The notes under the pieces were generated by a model that saw nothing but the letters and a program-made list of their open reading frames with translations, was not told where the DNA came from and made no database searches. Positions 1 to 6,744 of a stretch of DNA of 64,000 bases are shown in pieces. A program made the position numbers and the translations under genes. How positions within the stretch are numbered: the stretch's first letter is position 1; every line of letters begins with the position of its first letter. This DNA is from JBFWVD01 sp050246915 (lineage in GTDB: Bacteria; Actinomycetota; Acidimicrobiia; Acidimicrobiales; Ilumatobacteraceae). The stretch is from NCBI GenBank assembly GCA_050246915.1, contig JBFWVD010000003.1, forward strand, positions 84,410-148,409, given 5' to 3'.

Positions 1-1
1 T

Positions 2-796
2 GTCGCCGTGGACCCGAGCGGGACAGTGGGCGCGACCACTACGTCGCCGCCCGCGACCGCCGTGACGCCGACACCGCCGCCCGTCTCGGCAAACTCGGTG
101 CCACCCACCAGTGCCCCGTCGACCGTGGTACCCACGTCACTGGCAGCGACCCCAGCGTCCACTGCGACGCCGACGTCATCAGCACCGGCCTCCGCACCCA
201 CCGCGACTCGTTCAGCCGCGACGTTCGCGTCGTCGGTGGAGCCACTCGATGAGTCGACCAAGGCATCGATGATCGGTGTCACCTGGCGCGAGGGCTGTCC
301 CGTCCCACTCGATGACCTGCGGGCGGTCGAGGTGACCTACGTCGGCTTCGATGGCAACGACCACCGAGGCACGCTCGTGGTGAACGCGTCAGCGACCGAT
401 GAGATCATCACGGTGTTCGGTCGCCTCTATGAGGCGGGATTCCCTATCCGCAAGATGATCCCCATCGAGGCGTACGGCGGCGACGATGACGCTTCGACGA
501 AGGACGACAACACCTCGGCGTTCAACTGCCGCACGGTGTCGGGGTCATCGACGATCTCCCAGCATGCCTACGGCTTGGCGATCGACATCAACCCGCTCGA
601 GAACCCGTACGTCCGTCGCGACGGAACCGTGCTCGACCCGGTGGCCGAGCAGTTCCTCGATCGCTCACTGGGCGCACCGGGAATGATCGTGCGCGGCGAT
701 GTCGTGGTGAAGGCGTTCTCGTCGGCGGGTTGGGGATGGGGAGGGAACTTCTCCTCGACGAAGGACTATCAGCACTTCTCGGCCAACGGGCGTTGA
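2..796 (+). CDS. M15-family D-Ala-D-Ala carboxypeptidase-like protein (5' partial)
   Basis: Probable zinc peptidase of family M15 (VanY/M15C type) that would trim peptidoglycan stem peptides outside the membrane. The frame is open at the left edge, so the real start and any signal peptide lie upstream; the GTG at 8 is only the first visible start codon. Counted from that GTG, residues 1-75 are a Thr/Pro/Ser/Ala linker typical of exported actinobacterial proteins. The rest is the catalytic domain. The motif SQHAYGLAID supplies zinc ligands His186 and Asp193, and DYQHFS near the C terminus supplies His256. Family assignment is firm; the substrate is inferred. Confidence 0.85.
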   Translation, partial: VAVDPSGTVGATTTSPPATAVTPTPPPVSANSVPPTSAPSTVVPTSLAATPASTATPTSSAPASAPTATRSAATFASSVEPLDESTKASMIGVTWREGCPVPLDDLRAVEVTYVGFDGNDHRGTLVVNASATDEIITVFGRLYEAGFPIRKMIPIEAYGGDDDASTKDDNTSAFNCRTVSGSSTISQHAYGLAIDINPLENPYVRRDGTVLDPVAEQFLDRSLGAPGMIVRGDVVVKAFSSAGWGWGGNFSSTKDYQHFSANGR

Positions 797-894
797 TGCG
801 TTGGCGGCGCATGTCAATCTGCCTTGACGTTTCTCAAGATCGTTGGGTCGCTCGGTTGAACACCTCCGGGCCGATGGTTTTCATCACACCCCAT

Positions 895-910
895 ACGTAC
901 ACTTGTTCGT
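895..910 (+). promoter_or_regulatory. SOS-box-like palindrome over the -10 element of the HNH gene
   Basis: The sequence ACGTAC-ACTT-GTTCGT is one mismatch from a perfect inverted repeat and matches the Gram-positive LexA/SOS consensus CGAAC-N4-GTTCG at 9 of 10 fixed positions. It overlaps a candidate -10 hexamer TACACT (898-903), which lies 7 nt before the ATG at 911. LexA bound here would block transcription. Binding is inferred; lexA is not in the window. Confidence 0.6.
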
Positions 911-2071
911 ATGCGGAAGTTGCCGGTCTTGCGAGAGTTGATCGAGAGCATCGGCATCGATGAACTCGTCGACGACCTCGACACGATCTGGCACCTCATC
1001 GACTCGTTGACCGCGAGAGCCACTGTCGCCACGGGAACGTTCGAAGCTGAAGGCCGTTACGCCATCGCCGGTGCAGTCTCGATGGGGACGTATCTGTCGG
1101 CCCACAGCCCGCTCGGGCGTGAAGCGACCAGCGTCGCCGCTCTGGCTCGCAAACTGCGGTCGTTGCCCACTACGCAGGCCGCGTGGCTGGATGGGTCACT
1201 GACCGGTGGGCAAGTGAAGATCATCTCCGATCACGTCCGTGCCGATCGGGTTGGCCTGTTCGCGGATCACGAAGACGCGATCGTGCCCACATTGTCGGGA
1301 CAGTCGGTGAAACACACCGACATCTCGATGGCCTATTGGCGGAAAATGGCCGAGAACCTCATCGACAAACCCCCACGAGAAGCCAAAGGCCTTCGTCTCG
1401 TCCCGATCGCCGGGGAAGACCTGTGGAAGATCGACGGGACCCTGTCCGAACACGACGGGAAACTCGTCAACGACATGATCACCCTGCTGCGCCGACCCCC
1501 CGTCGAAGGCGACACCTCCACCGGGCCGCAACGCAACGCCACCGCACTGGCCGAAGGCGCAGCGTTCGTGCTCGCCCAACACGACACCGACAAACAGCCC
1601 CGCAACGCGCAAAGCCTCACGCTCATGGCCTGGGCAGAACACGCGCAAGACCCCTCACGCGGCGCGATGACGTTGGACGGCAAACCGATCTCCCGACGCC
1701 TCTACGAAGAACTGGCCTGCGCGCCAGAAGTGACACGGATCTTGTACCAGAGCCCATCCAAACCCGTGGATCTCGGCCGAGCCACCCGCGTCGTTCCCAA
1801 AGAACTGTTCAAAGCGGTCGCCGCCCGAGACCACGGATGCCGCTACCCCGGCTGCGACCGGCCTGTCGCTTGGTGTGAAGCCCACCACGTCAAACACTGG
1901 ATGTGGGACGGACGAACCGACTACTGGAACCTGGCTTTGCTCTGCGCTCGGCACCATCACCTCATCCACCGCATCGGCTGGAAACTCGAAATGGACGAAG
2001 ACTTCACCGTCACCGTCACCACCCCCGACGGCCGACGGCTCATCAGCCACCCACCACCACTGTTGCAATAG
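911..2071 (+). CDS. DUF222 / 13E12-type HNH endonuclease
   Basis: Member of the multicopy actinobacterial DUF222-HNH family (the mycobacterial 13E12 repeat family). Residues about 1-290 are the helical DUF222 region. Residues about 305-360 are an HNH nuclease module with Cys310 and Cys315 (CRYPGC), His325-His326 (EAHHVKHW), the Asn of YWNLALLC and the terminal HHHLIH. These are the expected metal- and DNA-binding residues, so the enzyme looks intact at 386 aa, a usual length. There is no Shine-Dalgarno; a -10-like TACACT 7 nt upstream suggests a leaderless transcript starting at the ATG. An SOS-box palindrome covers that promoter, consistent with the DNA-damage induction reported for mycobacterial 13E12 genes. 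The biological target is unknown. Confidence 0.9.
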   Translation: MRKLPVLRELIESIGIDELVDDLDTIWHLIDSLTARATVATGTFEAEGRYAIAGAVSMGTYLSAHSPLGREATSVAALARKLRSLPTTQAAWLDGSLTGGQVKIISDHVRADRVGLFADHEDAIVPTLSGQSVKHTDISMAYWRKMAENLIDKPPREAKGLRLVPIAGEDLWKIDGTLSEHDGKLVNDMITLLRRPPVEGDTSTGPQRNATALAEGAAFVLAQHDTDKQPRNAQSLTLMAWAEHAQDPSRGAMTLDGKPISRRLYEELACAPEVTRILYQSPSKPVDLGRATRVVPKELFKAVAARDHGCRYPGCDRPVAWCEAHHVKHWMWDGRTDYWNLALLCARHHHLIHRIGWKLEMDEDFTVTVTTPDGRRLISHPPPLLQ

Positions 2072-2074
2072 CGG

Positions 2075-2593
2075 TTGCACGGCGAAACGAACGAGCACGA
2101 GCGGTCGGCGCGGCGCGCCCCGAACCGACGATCTGTGCGCGCGGGCCTTGCCGGAGAGCGCCACATCGGGCATGTTGTGCTGGTGGCAAAAGGAGGCGAA
2201 GGAGCGGCCAGCCCTTCGCGCGTGGCGCTGGGTGTTGTCGGGCTGGCAGCCCTCGTCGCGACCTTTGCAGCCCTCGATGGCAGCTCGGTGCGCGGGTGGA
2301 CAATCTCTTTCATCGTTGCTGTACCCGTGATGGCGCTCTCAATGATCTCCATCCTCGCCTCGGCAAGGTCGGGTCGGAGGCCGCTACTGGTGTTTGGTGC
2401 AGTACTTGCGCTCGCCTGCACGATCATCTTGCCGCTGGGAATCGGCCGTCGCTATCCCCGCCGCGGAGGCGGCGGTCCATCACCGAGCTGGGCTGACGCG
2501 GCTGCGATCACCGGAGGCGCGCTCTCAAGTGCGGCGCTCCTCATCCTCGTTGCTGTCGCAGTCCACCGAATGCGTCACCGCATCAACGGATGA
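2075..2593 (+). CDS. Hypothetical four-helix membrane protein
   Basis: No family recognised. The protein has four clear hydrophobic segments at about residues 48-68, 77-96, 106-126 and 145-163, separated by short basic loops, as expected for a small integral membrane protein. The first 47 residues are polar and Arg-rich, and the TTG at 2075 is a weak start; GTG codons at 2177, 2183 or 2222 would remove most of this tail and are at least as likely. It begins 3 nt after the nuclease stop codon and could be co-transcribed with it. Because the start is uncertain, only the part from about 2180 onward is well supported. Confidence 0.5.
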   Translation: MHGETNEHERSARRAPNRRSVRAGLAGERHIGHVVLVAKGGEGAASPSRVALGVVGLAALVATFAALDGSSVRGWTISFIVAVPVMALSMISILASARSGRRPLLVFGAVLALACTIILPLGIGRRYPRRGGGGPSPSWADAAAITGGALSSAALLILVAVAVHRMRHRING

Positions 2594-2753
2594 CGCATGC
2601 GGAGCTGCCGCGCGGCGTGGTGCATGCGAGCATCGTCATCGGCCACTCTGGGCGGGTGCAATCCTGATTGCAGGCTGCGTTGCGTTCGGTGTGCTTGGGA
2701 TCACGGTCGTCCGATCGCTCCTGGGTCGATCGCGGAGACCAGAACATCGCTGA
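2590..2753 (+). pseudogene. Possible frameshifted single-TM peptide; remainder of 2594-2988 has no convincing gene
   Basis: An ATG at 2590 overlaps the preceding TGA (ATGA) but its frame stops after 25 codons. A second frame (2637-2753) encodes an arginine-flanked hydrophobic helix (WAGAILIAGCVAFGVLG) followed by RSLLGRSRR and a stop, which looks like a real membrane anchor but has no start codon of its own. One +/-1 shift near 2640 would join them into a short membrane protein. This may be a decayed gene, a sequencing error or chance. From 2754 to 2988 I see only Arg- and Ser-rich shadow frames on both strands. Confidence 0.25.
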
Positions 2754-2988
2754 TCGCACCGATGGCGACCGATGTGCCGGTCGGATCGCGCACCGCATGC
2801 GGCTCTTGCCCCACGCCAGCTTCAGCTGTGCGTCGAACCGTCCGAGCCATCCCGTCCGCCTCCCTACCTCCGGAAACAATCGTCTCCGCCGCTGCCGATG
2901 ACCGACGAGCGCTCGGTGGATGTCCAGGCGATATGTGCGGTTCGGGTCGGCGGCGCGACTCAGCGTTCGAGGCGCTTCTCTCTGAACA

Positions 2989-3255
2989 TCAGGTGGGTGC
3001 ACACAGTCGTTGACACGTGCGAGCGCCGTCGATTATGAGAACCATCAACTCACCGAGATGTGGTTCAGCCGCCTCGACGGTTCCCTGATCTCCGCGCAGT
3101 GACCCAACGATGTCATCCGCAAACTCGGCTACCGCGATGGGGCGGGCGCCACCAGGAGCGCTCAGCTCGTACAGGCCAACGAACACGTCGGGCCGCCATC
3201 CACTCAGCCTTCCGAGATCAACCTTCGCCCACACCCGGTACTTGAAGCTCGCCAC
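2989..3255 (-). CDS. Hypothetical 88-residue protein
   Basis: No recognised family. The composition is unlike the surrounding shadow frames. It begins MASFKYRVWAKVDLGRLSGW and continues with alternating hydrophobic and polar stretches that suggest a small alpha/beta fold (YRVWAKVDL, DVFVGLYELS, ELMVLIIDG). There are no membrane segments or signal peptide. The GTG at 3255 is the only plausible start and has no evident ribosome binding site. It lies upstream of, and on the same strand as, nothing obvious; the next minus-strand gene to its right is the SOS-box 59-residue gene, 128 bp away. It could be a real small protein or a fragment of a larger one. Confidence 0.45.
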   Translation of the reverse strand: MASFKYRVWAKVDLGRLSGWRPDVFVGLYELSAPGGARPIAVAEFADDIVGSLRGDQGTVEAAEPHLGELMVLIIDGARTCQRLCAPT

Positions 3256-3383
3256 GACCGTAATTTCACCACGGCCACGAGCTGGGACGCGTCGCGACCT
3301 GGCTGCCGCACTGCGCTTCGCGGCAAACTCGAACCACCCACACGCAACCGCCGAGCTTCAAAGCGACCATGCAAACCGAACGG

Positions 3384-3563
3384 TCACGGACCCGGTTCGG
3401 TCACCACGGTCCGTAGATCGGCACCGAGGCGAGTGAGCAGCGCTCGTTGTTGGCGGAGTTCGGCGAGCGCATCGAGCAGGAGGTCACGACGAATCGATAC
3501 GTCGGAGCCCGGCGGCGCCATGGCTGCGGATCGTTCCACGCTGATCAGTTCGGCCCAGTTCAT
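3384..3563 (-). CDS. 59-residue hypothetical protein behind a perfect SOS box
   Basis: Small soluble protein of unknown function. The central part (RRDLLLDALAELRQQRALLTRLGADLRTV) predicts one long amphipathic helix with heptad-like leucines, so it may pair or coil with a partner. I chose the ATG at 3563 rather than the in-frame GTG at 3572. On the minus strand the order is SOS palindrome, TAGTGT, seven bases, ATG, so the mRNA would begin at or next to this ATG. The same spacing is seen at the SOS-box HNH gene 2.6 kb away. Function is not guessed; SOS-induced small proteins elsewhere often act as division or nuclease modulators. Confidence 0.6.
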   Translation of the reverse strand: MNWAELISVERSAAMAPPGSDVSIRRDLLLDALAELRQQRALLTRLGADLRTVVTEPGP

Positions 3564-3575
3564 GCAGGACACACT

Positions 3576-3591
3576 ACGAACATCTGTTCGT
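3576..3591 (-). promoter_or_regulatory. Perfect SOS (LexA-type) box
   Basis: The sequence ACGAAC-ATCT-GTTCGT is a perfect 6+6 inverted repeat containing the full Gram-positive consensus CGAAC-N4-GTTCG. It directly abuts the -10-like TAGTGT of the minus-strand 59-residue gene, so a bound repressor would occlude its promoter. The VOC gene on the plus strand starts 124 bp away behind its own -10 element and is probably not controlled from here. Confidence 0.75.
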
Positions 3592-3714
3592 CACGACAAG
3601 TAGCCCCCTAAGGCAATGAGGTGATGGGGAGACCGGGTGACAGGGTCGACATGAGCCCGACGAGACGGCGACCCCGAGGGCGCAAGTCTCCATCGGTCCC
3701 CGTAGCCTGAGGCC

Positions 3715-4281
3715 ATGACCGAAACACCGCGCTGGCGAGGTGTGAACCACCTGGCCCTCGTCACCAACGACATGGACGCCACCGTGCGGTTCTGGCACGG
3801 TGTCCTCGGCGCCGAGCTGGTCGCCACCATCGGCACCCCCGAGTTCCGCCACTACTTCTTCGACATCGGGGTCGGCACGGTGGCGTTCTTCGAGTACACC
3901 GACCGCCCCGTGTCGACGTTCGCCAAGCCGGCCGGCATCCCCGACCCACGCGCGATCCAGTTCGACCATCTCTCCCTCGACCTCGACGACGAGGCCGCAC
4001 TCGAGGCCCTGCACGATCGCCTCGTCGAGTTCGGATGCGAGGTCACCACCACCATCGATCACGGCTTCATCCGGTCGATCTACTTCACCGATCCCAACGG
4101 CATCGCCCTCGAAGCCTCGTGGTGGACCAAGCCTGTCGTCCGTGACGTGGCCGATGCCGAGACACGCTCCTCGCTGTTCCTCGATCCGAACCCGGTGCCG
4201 GCCGTCGTCGAAGCGATGGCGGGAACATTGCGCTCGACACCACGAACGACATTGGTCGACGAACCGACCCCCGCCGCCTGA
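3715..4281 (+). CDS. VOC-superfamily protein (glyoxalase/bleomycin-resistance/dioxygenase fold)
   Basis: Two-module VOC fold of 188 aa. Its reaction cannot be told from sequence. Metal-ligand candidates stand at the usual strand positions: His12 in GVNHLAL, the FFEYTD segment, His in FDHLSLD and Glu in GIALEASWW. The core domain ends near residue 140; the last 45 residues are a less structured tail. A -10-like TAGCCT lies 6 nt before the ATG and there is no Shine-Dalgarno, so the message is probably leaderless. It stands alone on this strand, and the next gene is convergent. Confidence 0.85.
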   Translation: MTETPRWRGVNHLALVTNDMDATVRFWHGVLGAELVATIGTPEFRHYFFDIGVGTVAFFEYTDRPVSTFAKPAGIPDPRAIQFDHLSLDLDDEAALEALHDRLVEFGCEVTTTIDHGFIRSIYFTDPNGIALEASWWTKPVVRDVADAETRSSLFLDPNPVPAVVEAMAGTLRSTPRTTLVDEPTPAA

Positions 4282-4291
4282 GACACAGGCC

Positions 4292-5806
4292 TCAGGCCTG
4301 CAGCGGCCACCGAGGAGCGAACCCGGACTCGCGCCAGGCTGCCGCGGCGACCGCCGCGAACACGGCGTCCGAACCGTTCACCGACGCTGCGGCTGACGAT
4401 TCGATGTGCACCTCGACCTCCGGCATGTCGACGGCGCGAAGGATCCCGAACGAGCGGATGGTGAGGTCGTGCACCTGTCCGGTCGCGTCGACGTACAGAC
4501 CCTCACTGCGGACCCAGCCGAGCGCCTGATGCACTGCTCCGATGCAGTACGAGCGCAGCGTCACTTCGTCCAACACCTCGCCGCAATTCACGTTGACAAC
4601 GACCCGATCGCCATCGAACCACGCGGATGCCCGTGCGCCATCGGGGGACAGAATCTCGTCGGGACCGTCACGCAACGATGACAACACCACCGCCATCTCG
4701 ACCCATCCAGCACCGCGGATGTCGATCGAGGTCGGTGGCCCGGCGACATCGACCTCTTCGACAGTGACCATCGGTGCCATCGCGGCGATGACCGCGCCTA
4801 CGCCAGGCGTCGATGCCACACGAACCACGCCCGATCCGTCCGATCGCACCGCCACGGCCATCGGTGGCCGCTTTGCCCCGAACCGGACCACATCCTCACG
4901 GCTGTAGACCACCCGCACGGCCCGCCCGTGCTCGTCCGCCAGCCGACGCGCCACCGCACCGATGTCGTTGTTCGCCTTACCTCCGAACGCTCCACCGTTG
5001 CCGGTCAGCGCGGCGGGTTCGCCCCCGGGAACACACCACGTCGCGTCGGGTTCGAGATAGGCCGGTTCCACCCACGTCGTTTGCAGCGTACGATCCCACT
5101 CCCCCGGCGGCAGCTCGATCGGCCATGACGGAGGCACGGTCGTGCGACGGCCCTGCACCTTGCCGGCCGACGCGCGCGCGTCGCGCAACGTCTCAGCAAC
5201 GTGCCACTGACCGTCGACATCGATCACTGCCACCAACGCATCGCTCGGTGCGGTGTCGTCGGCGAACCCACCCTGGCCGAGCGCCACCTCGGGCGAAACG
5301 CGCTGCGGTGATCGTCCCTCGATGGTGACACGCCGCGTGGCCGCGTCGAGATCTCGCAGCCGATGCGGCGCACCGAGTTGCTCCCCGGCTTCGACGATGG
5401 TCTGCCAACCCGTGCAACGACACAGATGCGCCAGCAGCGACTGTCCGACTGCAGCGCGATTGGTGACATCGACGCCTCCGGCGAGACGCATGATGATCCC
5501 CGGCGTGCAGAACCCGCACTGGCTTCCGCCGGTGGCACACAACGCCTCGGCCCACGACGTCGCCTCCGGCAGCCCCTCGACCGTCGTCACCGACCGTCCG
5601 ACGACGCGAGCAACCGGCGTGACACAGGCGACCCTCGGTTGCCCGTCGACCCACACGGTGCAGCAGCCGCACTGCCCTTGTGGACTGCACCCGTCCTTGG
5701 CCGAATGGACGCCGAGATGATCACGGAGTGCGTCGAGCAAGGAGCCAGCAGATGCCGGCACCTCCACGGTGACTCCGTTCACGAGAAAGCCGACCGTTGT
5801 CGTCAC
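4292..5806 (-). CDS. [2Fe-2S]-domain fused to a shortened xanthine-dehydrogenase-like molybdopterin domain
   Basis: Residues 1-80 are a plant-type [2Fe-2S] domain (Cys40, Cys46, Cys48/49 in GCSPQGQCGCC, then a fourth Cys). Residues 80-155 are the second [2Fe-2S]-binding domain (CGFC and CRC motifs). The remaining 330 residues resemble parts of the molybdenum large subunit: GNGGAFGGK matches the pterin-binding GGGFGGK, YSREDVVRFG matches the following block, and the end (AVHQALGWVRSEGLY, RAVDMPEVEVH) matches the C-terminal domain. A complete large subunit has about 750 residues, and the usual catalytic GVGE is replaced by NGSD. I chose the GTG at 5806, with TAACCT 8 nt upstream. It is probably an electron-transfer or catalytically dead member. 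Confidence 0.75.
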   Translation of the reverse strand: MTTTVGFLVNGVTVEVPASAGSLLDALRDHLGVHSAKDGCSPQGQCGCCTVWVDGQPRVACVTPVARVVGRSVTTVEGLPEATSWAEALCATGGSQCGFCTPGIIMRLAGGVDVTNRAAVGQSLLAHLCRCTGWQTIVEAGEQLGAPHRLRDLDAATRRVTIEGRSPQRVSPEVALGQGGFADDTAPSDALVAVIDVDGQWHVAETLRDARASAGKVQGRRTTVPPSWPIELPPGEWDRTLQTTWVEPAYLEPDATWCVPGGEPAALTGNGGAFGGKANNDIGAVARRLADEHGRAVRVVYSREDVVRFGAKRPPMAVAVRSDGSGVVRVASTPGVGAVIAAMAPMVTVEEVDVAGPPTSIDIRGAGWVEMAVVLSSLRDGPDEILSPDGARASAWFDGDRVVVNVNCGEVLDEVTLRSYCIGAVHQALGWVRSEGLYVDATGQVHDLTIRSFGILRAVDMPEVEVHIESSAAASVNGSDAVFAAVAAAAWRESGFAPRWPLQA

Positions 5807-5832
5807 GGTCAGCGAGGTTACGTTGGGGGGCC

Positions 5833-6744
5833 GTGAAGCCCCTCTCTCGCCGAACCTTCCTGGCCGCTTCCACCAGCGCGGTGGTCCTGGCCGCATGTGG
5901 CAACGATTCGGGTGGCGGTAGCGCCACCGCGAACACGTCGGCAGGCGGCACCATCGACCTCGACAACGTGAAGCCCGGCAAGTACGACATCGGATCGCGC
6001 TTCGCCCCCGGCACTCACGTGAGCGGCGTTCCCAACCAGCGCATCCCGGTCGTCCTCATCAACACCTCCGACCAATCAGCGGTGAGCAAAGGACCTGACA
6101 CCTTCACCGCGCAGTTGTCGTTGGCCGGTGAAGCGAAGGGCGCTCCCATCACCTTCACCCGCCGGCAAGAGGGAATCCCCGCTCCCTACTGGGTGGCCAG
6201 CGCCACCTTCGACGAGCCCGGCACCTGGGACATCCTGGCCACGTTCCCCGACGGGAGTCAGGCCGTGAAGGCCCTCAGCGTGCTCGGACCCGAGGCCAAT
6301 CTCATCCCGACCATCGGCAGCAAACTCGTTTCGGTCGACACGCCCACCGTGGCGTCGGCGCAGGGCGTCAACCCGATTTGCACTGCGTCGCCCCAGTGCC
6401 CGCTCCACTCGGTGTCGCTCAGCGAGGCCATGGCCGCCGGTAAGCCCATCGCGTTGCTCATCGGAACTCCGGCCTATTGCCAGACCGGCATCTGTGGCCC
6501 GGTGCTGGACCTGCTGGTCGCCGAGCAGAAGAACTACGCGGGCAAGATCGAGATGATCCACGCCGAGGTGTACACCAAGGCCTACACCGGCGCCGACACG
6601 CCGACGACGCTCGCTGTCGAGCAGTACCACCTCACCTTCGAGCCCTACCTCGTGGTGGCCGACGCCACCGGCACCATCGTCGCCCGTCTCGACGCGATCT
6701 GGGACGCCGACGAGCTGAAGAGCTCACTCGACCTGATCTCCTGA
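5833..6744 (+). CDS. Tat-exported lipoprotein with thioredoxin-like C-terminal domain
   Basis: The first 22 residues form a twin-arginine lipoprotein signal: SRRTFLAAS, a hydrophobic stretch and the lipobox LAAC, so the mature protein should be attached outside the membrane. A Gly/Ser/Thr spacer is followed by an Ig-like region at about 40-145 (DEPGTWDILATFPDG). The C-terminal part, about 170-300, has a thioredoxin-like layout with Cys pairs in ICTASPQC and YCQTGIC. I use the GTG at 5833 because it places the signal peptide correctly and follows a G-rich ribosome binding site. The divergent molybdo-fusion starts only 26 bp away. The stop overlaps the next start (TGATG), so it is translationally coupled to the ABC-F gene. 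A redox role is inferred. Confidence 0.8.
   Translation: MKPLSRRTFLAASTSAVVLAACGNDSGGGSATANTSAGGTIDLDNVKPGKYDIGSRFAPGTHVSGVPNQRIPVVLINTSDQSAVSKGPDTFTAQLSLAGEAKGAPITFTRRQEGIPAPYWVASATFDEPGTWDILATFPDGSQAVKALSVLGPEANLIPTIGSKLVSVDTPTVASAQGVNPICTASPQCPLHSVSLSEAMAAGKPIALLIGTPAYCQTGICGPVLDLLVAEQKNYAGKIEMIHAEVYTKAYTGADTPTTLAVEQYHLTFEPYLVVADATGTIVARLDAIWDADELKSSLDLIS

Noticed and set aside
2583..3013. 138-139-codon open frames on both strands
   Set aside because: Arg/Ser/Pro-rich composition with no hydrophobic core, no ribosome binding site and no known domain; likely non-coding.
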